Positions 48,431 through 59,415 of a stretch of 64,000 nucleotides of DNA are shown in pieces. The position numbers and the translations under genes were made by a program. The DNA is taken from positions 85,227,183 to 85,291,182 of the forward strand of contig NC_079499.1 of NCBI RefSeq assembly GCF_030052815.1. Reading direction: 5' to 3'. This DNA is from Hevea brasiliensis. Its lineage: Eukaryota > Streptophyta > Magnoliopsida > Malpighiales > Euphorbiaceae. Each line of letters opens with the position of its first letter. The stretch's first letter is position 1. The notes under the pieces were generated by a model. It was not told the origin of the DNA. It did no database searches and saw only the letters and a program-made list of their open reading frames with translations.

Positions 48431-49483
48431 ACTTTTCTGATCTCCTGAATTTTGATGTCCTAAGAACCTAAAGTTAAAGATCCTGACGTTCAAAGATGTC
48501 AGGGATAAGGCTTCTCGATACCTTTTGGCTAGACGGGGAAAACTAGACTTGATTTACCGACCTTCCAGATATTCATTTTTACCAATATCTGTTAATGACC
48601 GATCTATTCTATTTCGTTTACTTTGGTTTTGTCTCACTTTGTGGCCTCTTTGCTGAACTGCCATTTATGTCAGCCTAATAGTTTGGCTATTTTCTTGACG
48701 TGTTATTCATGTCTTCCCTCAAAAGAGACCTCTAAGTCGCAGTTGCCTACGTTTACCCAAACATTTACATACTACTGGGAGTTAGAAAACTTGCTTTCAG
48801 AAATGATGAAGATTAATAAAAATAAACTGATCACTAAAGAAATGATTTAGGAGTGTCATTCTTTAGGGATCGTTCGTGCAAAAAGTAAACTTGAAGAAAA
48901 TCGCAGATGTAAGAAAACAAGGAAAATGCGGAAAATAAACGTGGACACTTAATAAAACAGTAGCATGAACTCCTACAATAACACCTTTTGAGGTTCTCTA
49001 GTGCAAAATAATCTTTGAAGGAAGTTGCAGATGTATAAAGAACAAAGGAAGTGTGGAAAATAAACGTAAGCAACAGTATGAGCTCTTACCTGTGAGGAGC
49101 CAAATATATTGAAATAACTATGAGGTGGTAAATAGTGATGAAGATGGCGGATTGATCAGCCTGAGAGTTGATGTCTGTCGTGAAACCGAGAGATGCTTTA
49201 GCTAAAAGGTAACCGGGTAAGAACCAGGTGAAAGGAAGTTGAGCTTGAACAGAGGAAAGGAAAGCAGAGATGATGAGAGTATGACCAGATAATGAACAAA
49301 CTGGAAATGTAGAGTTCCAATATTCAAAATCTTTTTCAAGAAAACACTCCTGAAAACTAGTTTCAAAAGTATTTTTAATCACTACAAAACAACAGAGTAA
49401 CAAACTGAATGAAGTTTCAGAGTTCCTCCACGATAATAGCAGCCTCTTGCCTATATTTTTGTCCCCAACAGCTTTTTCATGTG

Positions 49484-49492
49484 TATTTATAG
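49484..49492 (-). promoter_or_regulatory. Candidate sense-strand TATA box of H LTR
   Basis: On the minus strand this is CTATAAATA, a strong plant TATA form, about 4.15 kb from the LTR start and 1.9 kb from its end. It is in the right direction to drive the element RNA. This is a motif match only. Confidence 0.5.
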
Positions 49493-50045
49493 GAATCGGG
49501 TGCTCCCATGAAGGGTCAAGATTCATTTTGAGGAGATGGAGGGTCGATTTTGAAGTACATGATCGGATGTTCAGGAATCAAAGAGAATCAAAACGAATGG
49601 CTGAGATCACTTCTCAAAGTATTTGTCCTTTTCCTCTTTTAATCCGACGGTCTTGAATCCTCTTGTCCGGAACGATCTGAGGGCTGAGAGTGAAAAACGC
49701 TGGTATTGTCATCTTCTCTTTGATCCAAGGGTTCGGATTCATCCTTACAAGTGAGATCAACGGTGGAGATTGGGATGTACAGATGTCATGACACACCCGC
49801 ACTGCCAAAGATTAAGGCGATTCTTAGGCGCGGCGTGGAGATCTCGTCACACGCTTTAACTACCTCTACCGATTCGACGACGGTTATTGGAATTTGTCTT
49901 ATTCTTTTGTCTTCCGATCCTCCCTAGCTCCTATTCCGATCTCTCATGCTGATCTCCTATCTCCGATCCCTTTATCCCTTGATCACCTGGATTCGGTCCA
50001 AGCATTAATTACATCTCGATTTTCAAGGCGTCTGCTTTCCTTCGA

Positions 50046-50073
50046 CATTAAATGCCCATTTTCCCTATATATA
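50046..50073 (+). promoter_or_regulatory. Promoter-like module 1 on the antisense strand of H LTR
   Basis: CATTAAATGC (50046-50055) is followed by TATATATA (50066-50073) and a CT-rich leader. The same CATTAAATGC and a TATA box at nearly the same spacing recur at 51024-51050, upstream of the antisense gene. The two modules are 978 bp apart. Confidence 0.5.
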
Positions 50074-50394
50074 CCTCGTTGATAGTGGCATTTCCTTCAT
50101 TCGATTTTTCTCTTTCTCCTTGTTTCTTGGTTCTAGCTGCTCCGGGAAAGTTCCGCTACAATCGTGGTTTTGATCCTCTTCCGATGGAATTCCTTTCTCG
50201 CTCGAAAATTTACGATCCCGGTGATTGGATGGTCCTAATTGACGATGGTGAGAGAACTGGATTTGACCGATCCGTATTGCGGGCTTCGGTTGTACCGATC
50301 TCGAGTTGCTCAACTGAGTTCATTCGGCTTCTCATCACATTGAGTGTTCCGACTGATTCGATCCACATTGGGTGTTCCGACAATGGATGAAGCA

Positions 50395-50775
50395 TCCGGC
50401 AATATCCTTGGGATCGATTATAACCGATCCTTGGAACACCTGGGAGTATCCTTGGAATTAGTTATAAACTGATTCATGGATCTCCTGGGAGTATCCTTGG
50501 GATCAGTTATAAACTGATCCTTAGATCAGCCTCTTCAGATAGGATTTTTCACCGGTCTCTAGAGATCACAGAAATGATGTGATCCAATGTTAGTGTAATC
50601 CGATCTCTAGAGATCGCCCAAATGATGTAGTCTGTCAATGTAATCAGATCTCTAGAGATCACCCAAATGATGTAGTCTGTCAATGTAATCAGATCTCTAG
50701 AGATCGCCCAAATGATGTAGTCTGTCAATGTAATCAGATCTCTAGAGATCGCCCAAATGATGTAATCCGGTCTTT
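50395..50775. repeat. Two short tandem arrays with about 45 bp period in H LTR
   Basis: The first has three copies of TATCCTTGG at 50403, 50447 and 50492, with TTATAAACTGAT between. The second has five copies of the palindrome GATCTCTAGAGATC or its close variants, with TCTCTAGAG starting at 50556, 50604, 50649, 50694 and 50739; the last three steps are exactly 45 bp. Confidence 0.88.
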
Positions 50776-51023
50776 TTGGAAATAAAGACTTTATTTTGCA
50801 GTTATCATCTTATCATTTTTGCATTGATTATCTTCCGATCTCTAAGGTGGTTATCCGATCTGGTTCTTTACTTGAATGACACTTGACTGATCCTTTATTC
50901 AAAATATTTAACTTATTATGCCGATCTCCAATTAACCGATCTTTGAACATTCGGATATTTGAGAGAAGTGTCAGAACAGCTGTCGAGTCTCACCAATCGA
51001 TGCGCCGCCTAGAACCTCGCGAG

Positions 51024-51050
51024 CATTAAATGCTCGGACTAGTATAAATA
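51024..51050 (+). promoter_or_regulatory. Promoter-like module 2 upstream of the antisense gene
   Basis: CATTAAATGC (51024-51033) is followed by TATAAATA (51043-51050), about 150 bases before the ATG at 51197. The stretch between is CT-rich, like many plant leaders. It fits a separate promoter for the antisense gene. Confidence 0.6.
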
Positions 51051-51196
51051 GGGAGGGTTAGCCGCTTGTTTTCTCATTTCATTTTCGTCTCCGCTCATAG
51101 CTTCAAGTTTTCTCATTTTCTCCGTTTCCCGACCGATTAGACTCTGGTAAGGACTTTGATCTTCTTTTTTGTTTAAGTTCTTTGTTTCTTTTGAAA

Positions 51197-53050
51197 ATGA
51201 GCGGTGCCGAAGGTCAGAGAGCGGCGAGCCCTCCTTCCATTGAGTTCTCTTGGTCATCGTCTGATGAAGAAGAGGCAGTCGGGCCACGCGCGCAACTGGA
51301 CCCCTTAGGGTCTCTCGCCTGTGTCGGGCCTGGTCGTACCATTAAGGCGTACGCGCCCTTCTTCAAGGAGGGAGACCCTTCCTATAGACGAGCTTCCATC
51401 GGTTCTTCGGGAATCCGATCTGCAATCGTTTGTTCAAGAATACAACATTTGTCCTGATTCATATGAGCTGATCAAGTGCCATGGCGATCTTCGTGTCGAT
51501 CATTCTTTTGAAGAGGATGACATGGTCATGGTGTACGAAGAACAGCTAAAGGCCGGTCTGAGGTTCCCTCTAGCCGATTTCTATAAGGAGGTCCTAAAAT
51601 TTCACCGAATATCCATTGTTCAAATCCACCCCAACTCGTGGCGGATCTTGGTTGCTTTCCGAGGTCTATGCCGAGCTAAGGGAATCAGACCTACAGCTAA
51701 AGTGTTCGCCAAGCTGCACCGGCTAACTCACCGAAAGGACGATGACCACTGGTTCTTTCAGGCAAAGCCTAATTGCGGGCTCTTTTCCGATCTGCCCTCG
51801 TCTCTTAAGAACTGGATTATTCGTTTCTTAATTGTGTGGAGAAAAGATCCGAGAAGCTTTGAGGACTTCCCGCACTGGTGGTACCAGTGGACCCTTGCTT
51901 CCAGAACCATATTACCTCGAGCGAAGAGGAAAGTTTGATAGTGATGGATCTCAAGAGTGAGGCTACCACTAAAAGTATTCTTGTTTGGATTCGTGGATCG
52001 CCGAGCTGCACCATTGGACTGCTCACCAGCCATCGCCAAGACCGCGAACTTCCGCTCTCTAACCTCGGCATCGGTATTTTCTATATATCAATTGTCTCTA
52101 CATTAGTGATCTCATTAACATTTTCTTTGTGCAGGTTTTGCGGTTTGTGAGGGTTCTAGTAAACTGAAGAAGGAGAGTTAGATCTCACGGAAGATAAAGG
52201 AGATAAAGCGTTCGGAACGACTCCAAACGCCTGGCCACGAACACCGGGAGATACAAAGTGATCCTCCCAACCTTCGGTCCGCCGACCACCGGCTACCCGA
52301 TCTCCTCCTAGATCGGAGGAGCAGCCTCCGACTCTTACAGTTGTTCCAAGCAGGGAAGGGGGGCCTACTCAAACTTCTGGGAGGACCTCTTCTCGGGGCG
52401 CTCAAATCCGATCGATCGCTTGAGGAATAACCGATCGTCAAGGAGAACTCGATTTCGCCAAAGTCACGGGTCTACCATCTTCTTTCGGGAGGATCGGACA
52501 GTTATCCTGCAATGGTCTCGACGACATATTGACTCGGACCATGAGCTTAAACGTGGAGTGTCTGGTGAACCAGACCATGATCCGGGAGAGGATTCAGCGC
52601 CTGGGTAAGGAGATCGGGACGAAAAATCAGGAGGTGGATTCTCTCCGATCCCAACTCTCATCCGCCGGATTACATATCTCAAGTCGAGGACGGGCAAAGC
52701 TTCATGAAGACCGGTTGGCCGAACAGAATCGTGCTTTGGATGAGAGGGACCGTGCTCTTAAGGAAGTCCAGGTGCTTCATGCCAACGAAGCCGCTCAGGT
52801 CGCTCAACTTATAGAGGAACTTGAGGCGAAGGATAAGGAGCTTAAGGAGAAAGATAAGGAGCTTAAGGAGAGGGATGAAGAGATGGTGACGGGGATAGCC
52901 GAGGCCTATGTGAAGGCTCACAAGGACCTCTTGGCCGCACTCCAGGAGCGTTACCCAGAAGAAGACTTTTCTTGGATGGCCGATGTGGCTCTTGAGGACA
53001 ATGATGAAGACAGTGAGGATGAAGCCGAGGGTGAGAGGAGAGAGGAGTGA
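51197..53050 (+). pseudogene. Antisense gene in H LTR, 'putative gypsy type transposon' (Transposase_28-like) protein
   Basis: This gene runs opposite to H. It starts ATGAGCGGTGCCGAAGG (MSGAEGQRAASPPS, acidic and Ser-rich). A frameshift lies between about 51390 and 51457. The core at 51400-51938 has CPDSYELIKCHGDL, FPLADFYKEVLKFHRIS and QIHPNSWRILVAFRGLC, the pattern of the plant family often named 'putative gypsy type transposon'. A stop lies at 51936. A likely intron lies at 52074-52134. The last part (52529-53050) encodes a long charged coiled coil (AKDKELKEKDKELKERDEE) and an acidic tail. Extra antisense genes of this kind are known in the Ogre/Tat lineage; their function is not known. 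It appears broken in this copy. Confidence 0.75.
52074..52134 (+). other. Candidate intron in the antisense gene (61 bp)
   Basis: GTATTTTCTATATATC starts after GGCATCG, and a T-rich tract with TTTGTGCAG ends before GTTTTGCGG. Joining the flanks keeps an open frame for about 15 further codons (GFAVCEGSSKLKKES). It is short for a plant intron. Confidence 0.5.
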
Positions 53051-53638
53051 TCCAAATGTAGATCAGGCTGGGGGTGATCCCCCAACCGAATAACTTGTAC
53101 AAATTATGACATGAAATGAAATGCCTTTTGTTCAATGAATGATTGTGATCGGAAAATTTTAAACCATTATTTGTCTGAGTATTTGATTGTATGAGCACAG
53201 CAAAACAAAAACTAAATGTGATTATTAATCTAAGTATGAGAGATCGGAAAGCACTTTGAACATGAGATCGGTAGGGAAGAAATGCTGAACAGAACTTGAC
53301 CGAAAATTTAACTCGAACACTTTATATAGGCATCGAACAAACACATTAGCTCTTAAACTTTCGGAAAGGAGGTCGGCAATAAAACTGGTAGGAAAAGATC
53401 TAGTGCCCGTTCATTTTATTCATCAACAGAGATCAGGAATATTCTTGACAGGTCCGGAAATCCGACATCGGGTTTGAGAGGTCGGTAAAATGATTTTGAG
53501 AGATCGGCGAGGCTTTAATGAATGTGAGGACTTAGCATTGATTCAATTCTCTGTGAGGAGAGATCGGAAATGTGATTAGCTGTTCAAAGAAAAGATTTTT
53601 ATTGATTCTAGGGATCGGCCAAAATATGGTGTCGACAG

Positions 53639-53651
53639 CTGCCCCTCTTTA
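53639..53651 (-). other. Polypurine tract of element H
   Basis: On the minus strand AAAGAGGGGCAGC is followed at once by TG, the LTR start TGTCGACACC. This form is typical of Tat/Ogre elements. Confidence 0.8.
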
Positions 53652-53775
53652 CATAATTTCAATTAAAGGAAAAATTTCCGTATAGGAATTATGTAAAGAT
53701 TCCGACTCATATTTTGGACGATTAGGTATTTGAAATTAGGGAACTAAAGCACACCTAAGTTAATGACCTAGAGAA

Positions 53776-55287
53776 TTAAAATCAACTTGGATCTAGAAAC
53801 CAGAGGTTGATAACAGGAATGTAAATTGCATGACATTAAAATCAACTTGGATCAAGGAACCAGAGGTTGATAGCAGAAATGTAAATTGCATGAAATTAAA
53901 ATCAACTTGGATCAAGGAACCAGAGGTTGATGGCAGAAATGTAAATTGCATGAAATTAAAATCAACTTGGATCAAGGAACCAGAGGTTGATGGTAGAAAT
54001 GTAAATTGCATGAAATTAAAATCAACTTGGATCAAGGAACCAGAGGTTGATGGTGGAATTGCATGAAATTAAAATCAACTTGGATCAAGGATCCAGAGGT
54101 TGATGGTGGAATTGCATGAAATTAAAATCAACTTGGATCAAAAAACCAGAGGTTGATGGCAGAAATGTAAATTGCATGAAATTAAAATCAACTTGGATCA
54201 AGGAACCAGAGGTTGATGGCAGAAATGTAAATTGCATGAAATTAAAATCAACTTGGATCAATGAACCAGAGGTTGATGGTAGAAATGTAAATTGCATGAA
54301 ATTAAAATCAACTTGGATCAAGGAACCAGAGGTTGATGGTGGAATTGCATGAAATTAAAATCAACTTGGATCAAGGAACCAGAGGTTGATGGTAGAAATG
54401 TAAATTGCATGAAATTAAAATCAACTTGGATCAAGGAACCAGAGGTTGATGGTGGAATTGCATGAAATTAAAATCAACTTGGATCAAGGATCCAGAGGTT
54501 GATAACAGAAACGTAAATTGCATGAAATTAAAATCAACTTGGATCAAGGAACCAGAGGTTGATGGTGGAATTGCATGAAATTAAAATCAACTTGGATCAA
54601 GGATCCAGAGGTTGATGGTAGAAATGTAAATTGCATGAAATTAAAATCAACTTGGATCAAGGAACCAGAGGTTGATAACAGAAACGTAAATTGCATGAAA
54701 TTAAAATCAACTTGGATCAAGGAACCAGAGGTTGATGGTGGAATTGCATGAAATTAAAATCAACTTGGATCAAGGATCCAGAGGTTGATAACAGAAACGT
54801 AAATTGCATGAAATTAAAATCAACTTGGATCAAGGAACCAGAGGTTGATGGTGGAATTGCATGAAATTAAAATCAACTTGGATCAAGGATCCAGAGGTTG
54901 ATGGTAGAAATGTAAATTGCATGAAATTAAAATCAACTTGGATCAAGGAACCAGAGGTTGATAACAGAAACGTAAATTGCATGAAATTAAAATCAACTTG
55001 GATCAAGGAACCAGAGGTTGATGGTGGAATTGCATGAAATTAAAATCAACTTGGATCAAGGATCCAGAGGTTGATAACAGAAACGTAAATTGCATGAAAT
55101 TAAAATCAACTTGGATCAAGGAACCAGAGGTTGATGGTGGAATTGCATGAAATTAAAATCAACTTGGATCAAGGAACCAGAGGTTGATAGCAGAAATGTA
55201 AATTGCATGAAATTAAAATCAACTTGGATCAAGGATCCAGAGGTTGATAGCAGAAATGTAAATTGCATGAAATTAAAATCAACTTAC
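53776..55287. repeat. Tandem array in 3' untranslated region of H, 60/53 bp units
   Basis: There are twenty-six full units plus a partial one, each starting TTAAAATCAACTTGG. Long units are 60 bp and short ones 53 bp, the latter lacking 7 bp before ATTGCATGAAA. From 54468 the units follow the order 60-53-60-60-53 with the same variant bases, so a 286 bp higher-order unit is repeated at 54468, 54754 and (in part) 55040. Such 3' regions of Tat/Ogre elements are known to give rise to satellite DNA. The repeat reads open in both directions for stretches, but this follows from the 60 bp length, not from coding. Confidence 0.95.
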
Positions 55288-55990
55288 AAGGCGAGTCTAA
55301 CCCTGACACATGAAGTTCTTTCCTTGAAGAAGTGTACTTAACAAGATAACGAAGGCGGATGATTAATGGAGGAGGAGTTGCAAGACCTGACCTATGATCT
55401 CATTCTTTCGGATGCCCCTTTTTCATTCCCGACTTTCTTCTTATTCTTCGGAAAGCGCCCTTGCGGGTTTTCACTTTCTCTTCGTCCATTCGACCAGAAG
55501 CGCCCTTTCGGGTTTTCACCTCTAGAATTTTTTATTTTTTATTTTTATTTTTATTTTTTTTTTTTTGAAGGCTATTTCCTGCAAATCTCATAATAAAGTA
55601 CGTGAGGTTATCAATTTTCAAATTCAAATCTTATGGCAAAAATTTTAACTAATTAATAGCGCATTAAACAAAGAGAAAGGATAGCATGGGGAAAATAACA
55701 ACAGAAGGAATGAAGTATAACTTTATTAGAAAGAATAGACTTTCAAAGGAAAAGGGCATAAGGTTAGATCTCACATATTCCTTATGGTTAGTTTTTGAAG
55801 TCTTTTAACTGCCATTATTTCGAGTCCTCTGAAGCCTCATGCCGTAACGATCTCTTCTCTACCCGTGGTTTCATGCCCTCTTCTCCATTTCGGTTCTTGG
55901 GACGCCCTTTTGGGTTTTCACCCCAAGAAGGTTTTTTTTTTTTTTTTTTTTTTTTTGGACGCCCTTTCGGGTTTTCATCCTTTCCCCTTT
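55288..55990. other. H 3' untranslated region with four CCC-GNRA-GGG-type motifs
   Basis: Four copies of a roughly 20-base motif occur at 55455-55474, 55500-55519, 55902-55921 and 55959-55978. On the minus strand each reads AAAACCC, then GCAA, GAAA, AAAA or GAAA, then GGGCG. A run of 25 T at 55932-55956 separates the last two. No gene is seen. Confidence 0.6.
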
Positions 55991-58140
55991 TTATGCATAG
56001 TATCTCTTGACAGTGTCGGCATTGACTGGTCTCGGGAATTCTTCACCGTCCATGCGGGTCAAGATCAAGGCTCCTCCGGAAAATGTCTTTTTAACCACAT
56101 AGGGTCCCTCATAGGTTGGTGACCACTTGCCCCGGGGGTCGTTTTGGTTCAGCAGCACTTTCTTCAGTACTAGGTCCCCGGGTTGGAATTCACGTGTGCG
56201 TACATTTTTATCAAATGCCACGCCATTCTTCTCTCGTATAATTGTCCGTGACATGTCTGTTAACCTTTTCTCATCCAAGAAATTCAATCGATCCAACCTT
56301 GATGGATCCATTCTCGACTCATCGATCCTCGATTCCTTCAAAATCCTTAGGGACGGATTTCAACCTCAATAGGCAATACATCTGACTTCCATCCCGTAGA
56401 CCGGTGAGTATGGAGTTGCCCGGTCGAGGTTCTTACGGAAGTCGGTATGCGTGAAGAGCGTAGGAAGCATATCATGCCAATCCCTATATGTGACCGTCAT
56501 TTTCGGATTATTCTCTTGAGGTTTTTGTTTGCGCTTTCCACCGCTCCATTCATCTGGGGACGGTATGGGGAGGAATTGAGGTGTCGGATTTTGTATTGAT
56601 CACATAATTCCTGAATCTTCGGACCATTCAAGTTCTTGGCATTATCAGTGACAATTTCATTCGGGAGACCATGCCGGCAGATGATATTGCTTCTGAAGAA
56701 TTTGAGAAACGTGTTCTGCGTGATGTGAGCATAGGATGTCGCCTCGACCCACTTGGAGAAATAGTCGATGGCTACAAGGATGAATCTGTGCCCATTGGAT
56801 GCCTTGGGATTGATGGGACCAATCACATCTATGCCCCACATTGCAAAAGGCCACGGTGAGACGAGATTGAACAGCTTGTGAGGTGGTACATTTATCGGAT
56901 CTGCGTAAATCTGACACTTGTGGCACTTCCGGAAATACTCGATGCAATCCTTTTCCATTGTGATCCAAAAATACCCACGACGCATGATTTGCTTCGCCAT
57001 CATGTGTCCATTGACGTGAGTGGCACAATTTCCCTCATGAGTTTCAAAAAGGATTTTCTTTGCTTCCTTTGCATCTACACATCTCAACAATTCTCCGTTG
57101 GGGCTCCTCTTGTATAGGGTCTCTCCACTGGGAAAGTACCCTAATGCTAACCTCCGAATCATTTTCTTTTCATTTTTGCTTGCCCCTGAAGGGAATTCTC
57201 TGGTTCTACAGTAGACCAGGATGTCATGATACCAAGGCTTTCCGTCGGGCTCTTCTTCAATCATGAAGCAATAGGCTGGCTCATCCCTTACCTTAATCTT
57301 CAACGTCTGAAACATCTGCCCTTCTTCGATTTGAGCCATAACAGCTAGAGTAGCTAAGGCATCAGCAAATTGATTCTTGTCTCTACTCAGGTGAGTGAAA
57401 GAGATTTCTTCGAATTTCTTGATCAACTCCAGTAAGTACTTCTGATATGGGATCAACTTGGGATCCTTAGTTTGCCATTCTCCCTTGACTTGATAGATTA
57501 TCAGAGCCGAGTCTCCGTACACCTCCAACTTTCTGATTTTCATCTCTATAGCGGCATGTAGACCCATTACACAAGCTTCATACTCTGCGACATTGTTGGT
57601 ACAGTCAAACCCCAACTTAGCAGCTATTGGGAAGTGCTTTCCTTCTGGGGATACTAGTACAGCTCCGATTCCATTTCCTGATAAATTGACTGCTCCATCA
57701 AAATACATTTCCCATACATCAGTTGGCTCGTCTTCTTTGCAGTCGACCTCATTAATATGTTCATCAGGGAACTCAAAATCCAAAGCTTCATAATCCGGGA
57801 TAGGGTTTTCTGCTAGAAGGTCAGCAATCACGCTACCTTTCACCGCTTTCCGGGTCATATAAACTATGTCATATTGGGAGAGTATAACCTGCCACTTGGC
57901 TATCCTCCCTGGCACGAACGGGCTTTCAAATACGTATTTGATAGGATCCATCCTGGAGATAAGCCATGTCTTGTGATTCAACATGTAGTGCTTAAGGCGA
58001 TTTGCCGTCCAAGCTAACGCGCAGCAAGTCTTTTCTAAGAAAGAATACCTCGACTCACAATCATTGAACTTCTTGCTCAGGTAATAAATGGCCCTCTCTT
58101 TTCGGCCGGTATCATCATGCTGTCCCAAAACACACCCCAT
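55991..58140 (-). pseudogene. pol: H pol: RNase H, archaeal-type RNase H, integrase
   Basis: The main open part (56497-58140, 547 residues) begins with the end of the Ty3-type RNase H (MGCVLGQHDDTGRKERAIYY, then VIADLLAE). The second, archaeal-type RNase H follows at about residues 140-270, with Asp in MYFDGAVN, Glu in NVAEYEACV, Asp in VYGDSALI and Asp in QFADALATL, all four catalytic positions present. Integrase follows: a His/Cys zinc-binding region (CATHVNGH, CHKCQ), then Asp in WGIDVIGP, Asp in VTDNAKN and Glu in AVESANK. A frameshift near 56490 and a stop near 56355 separate the C-terminal part (55991-56341), which has FQPGDLVLKK and YEGPYVV, a GPY/F-type module. No chromodomain follows. 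RT lies upstream in the same frame, behind one stop at 58168. Confidence 0.9.
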
Positions 58141-58167
58141 AGAATTCTGTTGACCGCCAGTGCAGGA

Positions 58168-59415
58168 TCAAAGGCACGCTCGCCACAAAGGGACCAATAC
58201 TGGTGGATTTGACAAATACTGCTTGATTGTTTCGAAAGCCTTTTGACAATCCGAATCCCATTGGGTAGGGTTGTTCTTCCGGAGTAATCTGAAAATAGGC
58301 TCAGCTTTGGCAGTGAGATTAGAAATAAACCTCGAAATGTAGTTCAGCTTTCCCAGAAAACTGCGCACCTCCCTTTCTGTTTTTGGGGACGGCATTTCTT
58401 GAATAGCTCGAACTTTGTCTGGGTCCACTTCTATTCCCTTCTCGCTTACTATGAATCCCAACAGTTTTCCCGATCTAGCTCCGAATATGCACTTAGCAGG
58501 GTTCAGCTTCAACTGGTATTTCCTGAGCCTTTCGAACACCCTCCTTAACACCTGAACGTGGCTCTCCTCTCCCCGGGATTTGATGATCATATCATCCACA
58601 TACACCTCCACTTCTTTATGCATCATATCGTGGAATAATGTGACCATTGCGCGCTGGTAAGTGGCCCCGGCATTCTTCAACCCGAATGGCATGACCGAGC
58701 AGCGAATACCCCCCATTGGGTGATAAAAGCAGTTTTATCCTTGTCTTCCTCGTCCATTGGGATCTGATTGTACCCTGATGCCCCATCAATACACGAACAT
58801 CTGCCCAAACCCGCAGCATTGTCAACTAGCACATCAATATGGGGGAGAGGGAAGTCGTCTTTCAAGCTAACTTTATTAAGATCCCGGTAGTCAACGCACA
58901 CCCTGACTCTCCCGTCTTTCTTCATCACCGGGACGACGTTAGCCACCCATTGGGGATATTTGACCACTTCTAAGAACCCGGCGTCATACTGTTTCTTGAC
59001 TTCGTCCCGAACCTTAAGCAGTGTGTCGGGATTCATTCTCCTTAGCTTTTGTTTTACCGGGATTGTCCCCGGGATCAAGGGAATTTTGTGCGTTGCTATC
59101 TGAGGGTCCAAACCCACCATATCATCATAGCTCCATGAGAATACGTCGAGAAATTCCTTAAGCAGATCGATCATATCTCCCAATTCGTCACTCTCCACTA
59201 CCTTAAGTTCCCTTTTTACTTCTTCCGTGCCTAAGTTTATTGTGCGCGTTTCATCTTCACAAGGCACGAGGGAGGGTTCATCTTTTTCATTGCTTTCCTC
59301 TGTAAGGTCTTCCTCAGAATTACTTGAAGTAATGGCAGTTATGGGGATTTCAAAATTAACCAGAGGAATTTCTGAGTCTATTGGATTATTAGGTGTTAAT
59401 TGATGAATGGTCCTG
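58168..59415 (-). pseudogene. H pol: reverse transcriptase with one frameshift
   Basis: The first part (58716-59415) reads WSYDDMVGLDP, VKQKLRRMNPD, CVDYRDLNKVSLKDDFPLP and TAFITQWG; it is open upstream to about 59415, where the candidate intron ends. A one-base shift at a run of six G (58709-58714) separates it from the second part (58168-58716), which has VMPFGLKNAGATYQR, the catalytic YVDDMIIKS and FLGKLNYISRF. A TGA at 58168-58170 then interrupts the frame before RNase H. All RT motifs can be recognised. Confidence 0.88.

Larger units (their letters stand above)
48431..50394. other. H LTR interior without recognised gene
   Basis: This holds U3/R-type sequence of the LTR. Two promoter-like motifs lie in it (49484-49492 minus, 50066-50073 plus). 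The short frames here match no family that I recognise. A plus-strand frame at 50185-50390, encoding MEFLSRSKIYDPGDW and onward, follows the second TATA motif but has no known relative. Confidence 0.5.
47600..53638 (-). repeat. 3' LTR of element H (about 6.0 kb)
   Basis: The inner end is set by a polypurine tract followed on the minus strand by TGTCGACACC, a Tat-type LTR start, at 53638. The outer end is set by loss of likeness to LTR G after 47599; the expected terminal CA is not clear, so a few bases may be lost. Inside are a conserved block with GGAGTCGCCACC and GGTGTTAGGCACCCC (47655-47795), three short tandem arrays, two TATA-like modules on the plus strand and an antisense gene. Without the 5' LTR its full extent cannot be confirmed by comparison. 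Confidence 0.75.

Noticed and set aside
52178..52697. Minus-strand Arg/Ser-rich frames opposite the antisense gene
   Set aside because: Composition follows from the GC-rich coding strand on the plus side; no motif.
53793..54352. Long open frames on both strands with a 20-residue repeat, like a repetitive protein
   Set aside because: They come from the 60 bp tandem array; 60 is a multiple of three, so frames stay open by chance. The 53 bp units break the frame, and there is no conserved start.
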